The position numbers were made by a program, and so were the translations under genes. This document shows, one piece after another, positions 1 through 6,339 of a stretch of DNA of 7,927 nt. This DNA comes from Abditibacteriota bacterium (GTDB lineage Bacteria > Armatimonadota > UBA5829). Every line of letters begins with the position of its first letter. Within the stretch, counting starts at the first letter, position 1. The stretch is from the NCBI GenBank assembly GCA_017959625.1, contig JAGDAG010000042.1, positions 1-7,927 of the forward strand, written 5' to 3'. Under the pieces are notes generated by a model. It saw nothing but the letters and a program-made list of their open reading frames with translations. It was not told where the DNA came from and did no database searches.

Positions 1-1
1 C

Positions 2-916
2 ACGCTGACGGTCACGCAGGTGCAGGAAGAGCAGGGCTGGGCGCTGCTGACCGAAGGGCGGCAGATCTATATTTCACCGGACGGGGTCGACATAGCGTGG
101 AACGGCGGGCAATACCGCTTCAACGCCCCGTCGGAGGCCTGCCCCGAAGGCTTCGGCCAGGAAGAGATCGTGAAAAAGCTGTTTGCTCGCCCTTTCCGGT
201 GGACCCCGATACAAAAAAAACCGAAGGCAAAAAAAGAAAAAAAGGAGCTCCTGGGCTTCCGCCCCGGAAAAACGGCTCTTTGGGAGGCCTTCGCCGCGCA
301 TTATTACACGGATAATACGGAATATACCGACGAAGCTCTCCGGCTGCTTTACAGAGCCTGCGGCGCCCTGAGCCCGGAAGATATCAGAAAAGAGGCCCAA
401 AAGGAGATAGCGGAAAAAGGGTTGGCAAAAAAAGATCCCCTGCTCACGGAAAAGGGCCTCTCGTTCAGCGGAACGCGCCTTCTGGACCTTGAGGCCGACA
501 CGGGCCCTTCGTTCAGCCTGTTCATACGCCTCGCTCTGGAAAACGCCGCTTTTCAAAACGACCTGGTCATAGCATCCAAATGCGGCAATCTGAAAAACGG
601 TTTTTACATAAAATACGAAAAAGCCGGCGATGAGTTCCGCGGAGAGATATTCGACGGCTCCGGAAAGAGCCGGAGAGTGGTTTTCCCGTATCCCCGGGAT
701 GAAAAGGAGCACGTCATCGGGCTTATTGCAGACGGAAAAAGCCTGACAGGCTGGCTGGACGGCAGGAAATGCGCCTCGGTATCTTCGGGCAGGATGCTGG
801 AGAACGGCCTTTCTCTGGCTTTGGGAGGCGAAAACCTCCGGGGCTGCGTCATAAGCGACATCAAACTCTTCAACTACGCCATAGCGGACAGAGAAGCAAA
901 AGCCATGTGCAGGTGA
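2..916 (+). CDS. LamG/concanavalin A-like domain protein, 5' end outside window
   Basis: The reading frame is open from base 2 to the TGA at 914-916, so the true start probably lies upstream; a GTG at 20 is an internal valine candidate with no convincing ribosome site. The last ~150 residues look like a LamG/concanavalin A-like beta-sandwich: it opens with LSFSGTRLLDL, has alternating strands such as GFYIKYE and SLTGWLDGRK, and ends ISDIKLFNYAIADREAKAM, the usual closing pattern of LamG_3-type domains. Such domains bind glycans or peptides and usually sit in secreted or surface proteins. The N-terminal visible part (WALLTEGRQIYISPDG...) resembles a beta-rich segment that I do not recognise. 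A lysine-rich linker (KKPKAKKEKK, bases ~215-244) and an alpha-helical stretch separate the two. The linker is encoded by A8, A7 and A7 runs, including an in-frame A_AAA_AAG heptamer. Function and substrate are unknown; a signal peptide cannot be judged because the N-terminus is missing. Confidence 0.72.
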   Translation, partial: TLTVTQVQEEQGWALLTEGRQIYISPDGVDIAWNGGQYRFNAPSEACPEGFGQEEIVKKLFARPFRWTPIQKKPKAKKEKKELLGFRPGKTALWEAFAAHYYTDNTEYTDEALRLLYRACGALSPEDIRKEAQKEIAEKGLAKKDPLLTEKGLSFSGTRLLDLEADTGPSFSLFIRLALENAAFQNDLVIASKCGNLKNGFYIKYEKAGDEFRGEIFDGSGKSRRVVFPYPRDEKEHVIGLIADGKSLTGWLDGRKCASVSSGRMLENGLSLALGGENLRGCVISDIKLFNYAIADREAKAMCR

Positions 917-919
917 CGT

Positions 920-998
920 CTTTCCGGAAAGCCGTTCAATAAAAACGCATATCGCCGTTATTAACGGCGTGTCCGGAAGGAGCGTCTTTCCCGGACAC
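920..998. repeat. Cluster of inverted repeats in the convergent intergenic region
   Basis: Three dyads follow one another after the stop of the LamG-domain gene: a perfect 12-base palindrome CTTTCCGGAAAG at 920-931; a 7-bp stem CGCCGTT/AACGGCG at 953-959 and 963-969 with loop ATT; and an 8-bp stem GTGTCCGG/CCGGACAC at 969-976 and 991-998. None has its own T-run. They could be transcript 3'-end protecting structures or protein sites; the role is inference. Confidence 0.5.
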
Positions 999-1003
999 AA
1001 AAG

Positions 1004-1033
1004 AAAAAGGGCGGAAAAATTCCGCCCTTTTTT
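1004..1033. terminator. Bidirectional Rho-independent terminator between convergent genes
   Basis: The stem at 1004-1016 pairs with 1020-1032 (13 bp) around a three-base loop. Its GC core is GGGCGG (1009-1014) with CCGCCC (1022-1027). A T6 run at 1028-1033 serves plus-strand transcription, and the A5 run at 1004-1008 becomes a T-run for minus-strand transcription. It lies 6 bases past the argD stop codon (1040-1042), so it should end both the LamG-domain gene and the argBD transcript. Confidence 0.88.
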
Positions 1034-1039
1034 AAATAC

Positions 1040-2239
1040 TCAATCGTTTTCCAGCGCTTTTTTTATGCAGCGCCCGATCTTTCCGGCCGCCTCCTCCGCC
1101 TGAGCCTCCGTGAGGATAAGAGGCGGCACGAGCCGGATAACGCTGTCGCCTATAGCGTTCAGTATGATGCCTTCCTCAAAGCCGGCGGCCAATATCTTTT
1201 TTGCTATGGGCTTTTCAAACTCTACGCCGATCATAAGGCCGAAGCCCCTTGCTTCCTTCACGCATTCGGCGCCCTTCAGCAGGCCCCTGAGATACGCGCC
1301 GGTCTTATCGGCGTTTTCCACAAGCCCTTCTTCCTCGCAGATTTTCAGGGTGGTAAGGGCCGCGGTGGCGGCGAGAGGGTTGCCGCCGAAGGTGGAAGCG
1401 TGATCCCCCGGGGCGAATACGTCCTGATACCCTTCCCCCGCCAGACAGGCGCCTATGGGAAAACCGCCCCCCAGCATTTTGGCAAGGGTCAGGATATCCG
1501 GCTTTACGCCGAAACGCTCAAAAGCAAACATCCTTCCCGTCCGGCCCATCCCGGTCTGCACCTCGTCAAGGATCATGGCCGCTTTGTTTTCGGTGCAAAG
1601 GCGCCGCACGGCCGCAAGAAACTCTTTTTCGGCGGGATGCACGCCGCTTTCCCCCTGGACCGGCTCCATGATAACGGCGCAGGTGTTTTTATCCACGGCG
1701 TTCTCCAGCTGCTCAAGGTTGTTGTATTCGATATAGTCAAAATCCGGCACCAAAGGAGCAAAGTTCTTCTGGTATTTGGCCTGCCCCGTGGCGGTTATGG
1801 CGCCCATGGTCCTGCCGTGAAAGGAATTATAGGCCGAGATCACACGGGTCTTCCGGGGGTTTTCCGTAAGCTTTGCCGCCTTTCTGGCAAGCTTCAGGGC
1901 AGCCTCGTTGGCTTCGGCGCCGGAATTGCAGAAAAACGCCTTTTTCAGGCCGGAGAGCTTCACCAGCTTTTCCGCAAGCAGGCTCTGGGGAGCGGTATAG
2001 AAAAGGTTGCTGGTATGCATGAGCCTCGCCGCCTGCTCCCCTATGGCGGAAGCCAGTTTTTTGTTGCCGTAACCCAGCATATTCACGGCTATGCCCCCCA
2101 CCATATCCAGATATTTTCTGCCTTCCGTATCGTAAACGTACGCCCCTTCGCCGTATTCCAGCACCACGGGAAAACGGCCGTAGGTATGCATGACGAAGGT
2201 GTCGTCGATCCGCATCAGTTCTTTGGTTTTATCATTCAT
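1040..2239 (-). CDS. argD: Acetylornithine aminotransferase (ArgD)
   Basis: This class III, PLP-dependent aminotransferase (EC 2.6.1.11) converts N-acetylglutamate semialdehyde and glutamate to N-acetylornithine and 2-oxoglutarate in cytoplasmic arginine synthesis; many ArgD proteins also serve lysine synthesis as DapC. Family motifs, numbered from the Met encoded at 2239, are the cofactor-phosphate loop NSGAEANEAALKLAR (~105-119), FHGRTMGA (~140-147), LDEVQTGMGRTG (~225-236) with the ring-binding Asp, the Schiff-base lysine in LTLAKMLGGGFPIG (~K254), and HASTFGGNPLA (~280-290). Length (399 aa) is normal and intact. A start at 2248 adds three residues (MQQ), but an AAAAGGA site (2248-2254) sits 8 bases before the 2239 ATG and directly abuts the 2248 ATG, so 2239 is preferred. 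The start overlaps the argB stop by 8 bases (ATGAATGA), implying translational coupling. Other class III transaminases (ornithine or GABA type) are less likely beside argB. Confidence 0.93.
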   Translation of the reverse strand: MNDKTKELMRIDDTFVMHTYGRFPVVLEYGEGAYVYDTEGRKYLDMVGGIAVNMLGYGNKKLASAIGEQAARLMHTSNLFYTAPQSLLAEKLVKLSGLKKAFFCNSGAEANEAALKLARKAAKLTENPRKTRVISAYNSFHGRTMGAITATGQAKYQKNFAPLVPDFDYIEYNNLEQLENAVDKNTCAVIMEPVQGESGVHPAEKEFLAAVRRLCTENKAAMILDEVQTGMGRTGRMFAFERFGVKPDILTLAKMLGGGFPIGACLAGEGYQDVFAPGDHASTFGGNPLAATAALTTLKICEEEGLVENADKTGAYLRGLLKGAECVKEARGFGLMIGVEFEKPIAKKILAAGFEEGIILNAIGDSVIRLVPPLILTEAQAEEAAGKIGRCIKKALEND

Positions 2240-3101
2240 TTGCTGCATCCTTTTCTATCATGGTCCCTATCCCCCGGTCCGTGAGCACCTCCATCAGGAT
2301 GGAATGGGGCTTTGTGCCGTTTATGATATGGGTCCCCTTCACGCCGCCCTCCAGGGCGATGATACAGGCCTCCACCTTGGGTATCATGCCCTTGCTCACC
2401 GCGCCGCTTTTTATAAGCTCCGCCGCTTTCTTTGTATCAAGGCTGCTTATAAAGGTGTCCGGATCCTTCATATCCAGAAAGATCCCGTCCACGTCGGTCA
2501 TCATTATCAGCTTTTCCGCCTGCACCGCCGCGGCGATCTCGCCGGCTATATGGTCGGCGTTGATGTTGTAGGATTCGCCTTCGTCCCCCATGCCTATGGA
2601 AGATATGACGGGTATATAGCCGTTGTCCATCAGGTCGAAAAGCACCTTCGGATTGATATTGTCCACCCTGCCCACTCTGCCCAGCCTGTCGCTGAGCTGG
2701 GAGGCGTTTATCAGGCTGCCGTCCTTGCCGCTGAGCCCCACGGCGTTCCCGCCCAGAGAATTAAGGAGCCCCACTATGCGTTTGTTGGTCTTGCCGGCAA
2801 GCACCATCTCCACGATCTCCATGGTCTTGCTGTCCGTCACCCGTTTTCCGTCCACGAACTCCGGCACCAGCCCCACCTTGTCCATCATTTTGTTTATGTC
2901 GGGGCCGCCTCCGTGGACCAGTATGGGCCGCATGCACACAAGGCTCAAGAGAAGGATATCCCTGATGACCAGGGCTTTTATCTCTTCGTTGATCATGGCG
3001 TTGCCGCCGTATTTGATAACCACGGTCTTGCCATAGTATTTCTGTATATAAGGCAGAGCCTCTACCAGAAGCTGCGCCTGTTCTTCCGTATTATTGCGCA
3101 T
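2232..3101 (-). CDS. argB: Acetylglutamate kinase (ArgB)
   Basis: This enzyme (EC 2.7.2.8) phosphorylates N-acetyl-L-glutamate with ATP, the second step of the acetylated arginine pathway, in the cytoplasm. Amino acid kinase fold motifs are visible in the 289-aa product: KYGGNAM (~30-36), the HGGGP loop (~63-67), GLSGKDG (~122-128), the acetylglutamate-binding NADHIAGEIA (~181-190) and VSKGMIPKVEA (~235-245). The N-terminal helix (EEQAQLLVEALPYIQKYYGK) and the C-terminal PHSILMEVLTDRGIGTMI segment match arginine-sensitive hexameric NAGKs (Thermotoga/Pseudomonas type) and not the short E. coli form, so feedback inhibition by arginine is expected by homology. The segment before PHS reads NGTK where DGR-type sequence is common. 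The frame is open to 3167, but the extra 22 codons span the promoter; AAGGGGG at 3106-3112 supports the ATG at 3101. argC and argJ are not in the window. Confidence 0.95.
   Translation of the reverse strand: MRNNTEEQAQLLVEALPYIQKYYGKTVVIKYGGNAMINEEIKALVIRDILLLSLVCMRPILVHGGGPDINKMMDKVGLVPEFVDGKRVTDSKTMEIVEMVLAGKTNKRIVGLLNSLGGNAVGLSGKDGSLINASQLSDRLGRVGRVDNINPKVLFDLMDNGYIPVISSIGMGDEGESYNINADHIAGEIAAAVQAEKLIMMTDVDGIFLDMKDPDTFISSLDTKKAAELIKSGAVSKGMIPKVEACIIALEGGVKGTHIINGTKPHSILMEVLTDRGIGTMIEKDAANE
2248..2254 (-). promoter_or_regulatory. argD ribosome binding site, inside the end of argB
   Basis: AAAAGGA on the minus strand lies within the last codons of argB. It is 8 bases from the ATG at 2239 and has no spacer to the ATG at 2248, so it decides for the later start and links argD translation to argB. 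Confidence 0.6.
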
Positions 3102-3105
3102 AGAT

Positions 3106-3112
3106 CCCCCTT
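3106..3112 (-). promoter_or_regulatory. argB ribosome binding site
   Basis: AAGGGGG followed by ATCT leads into the ATG at 3101. It settles the start against the longer frame beginning at 3167, which would place the promoter inside the gene. Confidence 0.65.
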
Positions 3113-3113
3113 G

Positions 3114-3131
3114 AGACCGAAAGTCAGGTCT
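3114..3131 (-). other. Small stem-loop in the argBD leader
   Basis: AGACC and GGTCT can pair (5 bp, 8-base loop) between the -10 box and the argB ribosome site. It could affect translation or be an operator half-site pair; nothing in the sequence proves either. Confidence 0.25.
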
Positions 3132-3137
3132 ATTATT

Positions 3138-3167
3138 ATTATACTCTCCCCCGGCGTGAATGTCCAA
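3138..3167 (-). promoter_or_regulatory. Sigma-70-type promoter for argBD
   Basis: On the minus strand a perfect -10 TATAAT (3138-3143) follows a -35 of TTGGAC (3162-3167, 18-base spacer) or TGGACA (3161-3166, 17-base spacer). Transcription would begin near 3131, giving a leader of about 30 bases with the ribosome site before argB. The promoter lies in the 78-base gap behind the glycosidase gene, so argBD can be expressed independently of it. No clear ARG-box palindrome was recognised. Confidence 0.75.
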
Positions 3168-3179
3168 CGCCCGGGCCCT

Positions 3180-4961
3180 TTACTCAAAGAAAGCGCTGCC
3201 GAAGCGTTCCAGAACGTGGAACGAGCCGTAGGTCACCGACCAGCACAGGTTTTCCTGCTCCCCTCCTCCCGCGCAGCGGTTGCGGGCCAAATTCATACGC
3301 CAGCGCTCTCCCGGCGCCGGGACCGGCACCGACATTTCCGAAAAAGGTATCTTTATTTCGCAGGTCCACCCGTTTTCGCCTTTTTTCACCGCCGCCTGCC
3401 ATTCCTTGTTCCAGGAAGCGTTGTATATCTGCTGATCAAAGCGGACGCCGAGAGTATTTACGGAAAAATGGTTATACTTCACTCCCGAGGGGTCCATGTT
3501 GAGGAACACCTCCACCGAATCGTCGTTGAAGGTATAGCCGTCCCTTTCCGTCGCTTCCGCCTTTACGCCCGCCATATCCGGCTCGGAGCAGTCAAAAGCA
3601 AACATTATGCCTTCGCTGTCAAAGCATACGGCGGCTCTTGTGGCGACGGAGGCCGGGCGCCCCTTGGTATCCCTGTCTATGGGCGCGAACAAAAAGCCCT
3701 CCCATTCGGCGAGATCGCCGTCTATGGCCACGTCCGTCTTCGCTCTGCGGACCGTATATGAGGGCAGCGGCAAAAGCTTTTCGGGAAGTACCATCGCCGG
3801 CCCGGGGTTCGGCACGTAGCCGTGTTCTTTTTCATAGGCCTCCGCCTTGTCCGCCTTGTCCCCGGTATGCCTGTAGGGAAGTCCCGTCTTTTGGCTCCAA
3901 ACATCTTCTGCCAGCAGGTCGCCCAGAGTCTTTGTGTAATACTGGGAAGCGAAAAGGGCCTGCCCCATATAATCCGTTTTCCGCGCCAGCCGTATCTGAT
4001 CCAGGTTGCGGGCCTCGTTTGCCGTAAAATTCAGGCTGCCGATGCCCACGCAGGTGAACACCTTGCCGCCGACGCGCTCCAGCTGCTTTTCCATAAGGGC
4101 GGAAAAACGCTCGTCGGAAGAGGAATAGGTCATGGGTATCAGCATGTCCGTCCAGCTGTTGTCCGCCCAGTGCCCCCAGTTCTGGCAGTACATATACCGC
4201 GCTTCCTCCGGATCGGCGGCCACGGCGGCGGAGATCACAAGGTTCGGCTTTATGTTCTTCAGGCGCAGAGAGGCTTCCTGGACAAAGGTGTCCAGCATCC
4301 GGGCCCGCATGTCGATCCAGCTTAGATAGTCCGGAGACAAATATTCAACGTCGTGGGGATCCTTTCCGTATTTTTTCTTGAAGGCTTCGCAGGCGGCGCC
4401 GTTGTAGCCCCACAGGGCCGGCTGCTGTATCTCATAACGTATATAATCCAGATGAAAGCCGTCGATGTCGTAATTGCGGGCCAGTTCTTCAAAAAGCCCC
4501 AGCATGTATTCCCTTGCGTCCTTCACGAAGGGGGATATCCACATGCCTCCGTTCACCGAAAGGGTCTCTCCCGTTTTGCTGCAGTCCGTCCAGGAAGGGT
4601 TGTTTGCGATTATGGCTCCCCTGTCCTTTGTGTAGCCGGCCCGGAAACACCACACCCAGGGATGGACCTCCATCCCCAGCCGGTGGGCTTCTTCTATAAG
4701 GGCCTTCAGCGCGTCGTCCTTATCCACGAAACGGGGGTCCCTCTGAAGTATTCGGGACGGATATACCGCATAGCCCCGGCATATCATTTCGGGGAACAGC
4801 AGGTTGAAGCCCGCCCTGTAGTATTCCCGCGCCATGGCTCTCGCCTCTTCGTTGGTCATGGGCACCTTGTCGGAGTTTATCCAGATGCCCCTTATTTCCG
4901 TAGCAAAGGCTGCGGCGCAGAAGAGCGCCCACACAAGCAGCGCAAATACGGCTTTTTTCAT
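3180..4961 (-). CDS. Secreted GHL10 glycoside hydrolase-like protein with C-terminal CBM9-like domain
   Basis: The 593-aa product starts with a signal peptide (MKKAVFALLVWALFCAAAFA, likely cleavage after residue 20). Residues ~22-350 look like the glycosyl hydrolase-like 10 (PF02638/YngK) TIM barrel: EIRGIWI near the start, an AGFNLLFPEM strand with GYAVYPS, GMEVHPWVWCFRAG (~96-109), and the hallmark DIDGFHLDYIRY (~165-176) whose Asp and nearby residues are conserved in the family. Residues ~407-593 look like a carbohydrate-binding family 9/DOMON-type beta-sandwich: VAIDGDLAEWEG, DDSVEVFLNMD (~480-490), NHFSVNTLG, GWTCEIKIPFSEM (~531-543). It probably acts on or binds polysaccharide outside the cytoplasm; the substrate and even catalysis are not established for many GHL10 proteins. 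A strong AGGAG site (4968-4972) lies 6 bases before the ATG, overlapping the TAG of the preceding binding protein, so the two are co-translated. No terminator follows it before argB. Confidence 0.85.
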   Translation of the reverse strand: MKKAVFALLVWALFCAAAFATEIRGIWINSDKVPMTNEEARAMAREYYRAGFNLLFPEMICRGYAVYPSRILQRDPRFVDKDDALKALIEEAHRLGMEVHPWVWCFRAGYTKDRGAIIANNPSWTDCSKTGETLSVNGGMWISPFVKDAREYMLGLFEELARNYDIDGFHLDYIRYEIQQPALWGYNGAACEAFKKKYGKDPHDVEYLSPDYLSWIDMRARMLDTFVQEASLRLKNIKPNLVISAAVAADPEEARYMYCQNWGHWADNSWTDMLIPMTYSSSDERFSALMEKQLERVGGKVFTCVGIGSLNFTANEARNLDQIRLARKTDYMGQALFASQYYTKTLGDLLAEDVWSQKTGLPYRHTGDKADKAEAYEKEHGYVPNPGPAMVLPEKLLPLPSYTVRRAKTDVAIDGDLAEWEGFLFAPIDRDTKGRPASVATRAAVCFDSEGIMFAFDCSEPDMAGVKAEATERDGYTFNDDSVEVFLNMDPSGVKYNHFSVNTLGVRFDQQIYNASWNKEWQAAVKKGENGWTCEIKIPFSEMSVPVPAPGERWRMNLARNRCAGGGEQENLCWSVTYGSFHVLERFGSAFFE

Positions 4962-4967
4962 TGCTTT

Positions 4968-4972
4968 CTCCT
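4968..4972 (-). promoter_or_regulatory. Ribosome binding site overlapping the upstream stop codon
   Basis: AGGAG for the glycosidase gene shares its first bases with the TAG (4971-4973) that ends the solute-binding protein gene, with a 6-base spacer to the ATG. This placement is typical of translational coupling. Confidence 0.7.
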
Positions 4973-6296
4973 ATTTTTTCAGTCTGGGGTTCTTGATATT
5001 GCGTTCGATGACTTCGTTCACCCGCTTGGCGATATTGCGGCAGGCGGTATCCATGTCCTGGGTCCCCAGCCACACGTTGCCGATCTCATAATTTGATATC
5101 TGCCGGAAATCCACAAGGCTTATGTAGGGAGACACCTCCAGGGGCCGCGACACGGCGAGTTCGTCCAGCACGTTCTGGTTTTCCGTCTCCTTGGGATAAT
5201 CGGGATTGAAAAGAAAGTTTTTTATTATGGAAGGCTTGTCTATGGAAGGGACGCCGTCTCCGTAATCCGAAACGAGGTTCTGGTTCGCCTCATTGGTGAG
5301 ATGCACCAGAAAACGCACGGCCTCCTCCTTATGTTTGCTGCCCACGGGTATGCAGTAGCTTTTCGAAAACAGGATATTGTTCTTGCAGGGGCATTTGGGC
5401 AGGCGGGCTATCCCGTATTCCAGATCCTTGAAATACTCTCTGAAATAAGTCACGTAATCCCTTCCGCCGATAAACATGGCCACCTTGTTCTTGCCGAAGA
5501 GCATCCGGTCGCCGCCGTCGCCGCCGTGGGCGTCAAGGCTCATTATCTCCGAGGGGGAAGGCACCACCCTGTCCTTCATGCGCAGCTCTTCCCATTCTCT
5601 CATGCCCTTCCTGGCCTCCGGGCTGTCGATGATGCATTTTCTGCCGTCTTTCGTATATACGCTGCCGCCGTACATCCATACAAAAAAGTGGGGGTCTTCA
5701 AAAACCATGAGCCCCTTCTGGACAGATATCTTTCTGCCTCCGGCGTCCTTATACAGGGTCAGTTTCCGCGCCGCCTCCTTCATGTCCTCCCAGGTCCAGC
5801 TGTGGTCGGGATACGCAAGGCCCGCCTCATCAAACATGGTTTTGTTGTAAAAGAGACAAAGGGTGGACTGGTTTTCGGGGATCCCCACCAGCTTTCCGTC
5901 CACGAACAGATAATCCCTGAGAGTCGGAAAAAAATCATCGATGGGGATATCGTACTGTTTCAGATACGGCGTAAGATCCGTCAGCAGCCCGTAGTTGTAA
6001 AAGGTGCGCAGCGCCTCCACGTCGTAGGCCGTGAACACGTCCGGCGCCACGTCTCCCGCCAGCTGGGTAAGGATCCTCTGCATGCCGGCGTCAACGTCGT
6101 TGATGACCTTTATATCGGGATTGAGGGATTCGAAATACTCAATGGTTTTGGCGCGTATCGGCGTGGAACCCACCACCCAGCGGATGGTAGTCACCCCCGG
6201 CCTTTCGGGATGAAGGGTGAGGCACAGATAAATGCCGCAAGCGCAGGTCAGCGCCGCCGCAAGGATGATACCCGTAAGCGAAAGATATTTTTTCAT
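4971..6296 (-). CDS. Extracellular solute-binding protein, family 1 (sugar ABC transporter type)
   Basis: The 441-aa product has a basic start and a hydrophobic N-terminal segment (LSLTGIILAAALTCACGIYLCLTL, given here only as residues ~5-28) that can act as export signal or membrane anchor. The cysteines at ~18 and ~20 do not form a good lipobox. The mature part follows the MalE/UgpB-type family 1 order: FESLNPDIKVINDV (~55-68), QLAGDVAPDVFTAYD (~78-92), LTDLTPYL, DGKLVGIPENQSTLCLFYNKTMFDEAGL (~133-160, split lobes' crossover region), SWTWEDMKEAARKLT (~166-180), KVAMFIGGRDYVTYF and YCIPVGSKHKEEAVRFLVHLT. It should bind sugars or oligosaccharides for ABC import, but no permease or ATPase gene is nearby. 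The ATG at 6296 is chosen because earlier starts (to 6383) would be encoded by the terminator hairpin and the mtlD tail. No Shine-Dalgarno is visible before it. Confidence 0.85.
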   Translation of the reverse strand: MKKYLSLTGIILAAALTCACGIYLCLTLHPERPGVTTIRWVVGSTPIRAKTIEYFESLNPDIKVINDVDAGMQRILTQLAGDVAPDVFTAYDVEALRTFYNYGLLTDLTPYLKQYDIPIDDFFPTLRDYLFVDGKLVGIPENQSTLCLFYNKTMFDEAGLAYPDHSWTWEDMKEAARKLTLYKDAGGRKISVQKGLMVFEDPHFFVWMYGGSVYTKDGRKCIIDSPEARKGMREWEELRMKDRVVPSPSEIMSLDAHGGDGGDRMLFGKNKVAMFIGGRDYVTYFREYFKDLEYGIARLPKCPCKNNILFSKSYCIPVGSKHKEEAVRFLVHLTNEANQNLVSDYGDGVPSIDKPSIIKNFLFNPDYPKETENQNVLDELAVSRPLEVSPYISLVDFRQISNYEIGNVWLGTQDMDTACRNIAKRVNEVIERNIKNPRLKK

Positions 6297-6305
6297 GATA
6301 AAAGC

Positions 6306-6332
6306 AAAAAAAAAGCCCCGCGGAAGCGGGGC
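6306..6332 (-). terminator. Rho-independent terminator after mtlD
   Basis: On the minus strand GCCCCGC (6326-6332) and GCGGGGC (6315-6321) form a perfect 7-bp GC-rich stem around a TTCC loop, followed by nine T residues (6306-6314). It begins 7 bases after the mtlD stop codon (6340-6342) and ends 9 bases before the binding-protein ATG at 6296. Confidence 0.93.
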
Positions 6333-6339
6333 GTGACAT

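Noticed and set aside
74..1000. A 308-codon minus-strand open frame opposite the LamG-domain gene
   Set aside because: Its translation is cysteine- and phenylalanine-rich with no motif, and its start region covers the intergenic dyads; the plus-strand LamG-type pattern is the better reading.
3102..3167. A 22-residue N-terminal extension of ArgB
   Set aside because: It overlaps the -10 and -35 boxes, and the strong ribosome site at 3106-3112 points to the ATG at 3101.
2190..3761. A 523-codon open frame on the plus strand opposite argB and the glycosidase gene
   Set aside because: It is histidine-rich and low in recognisable motifs, crosses the argBD promoter and two well-identified genes, and is explained by codon bias of the opposite strand.
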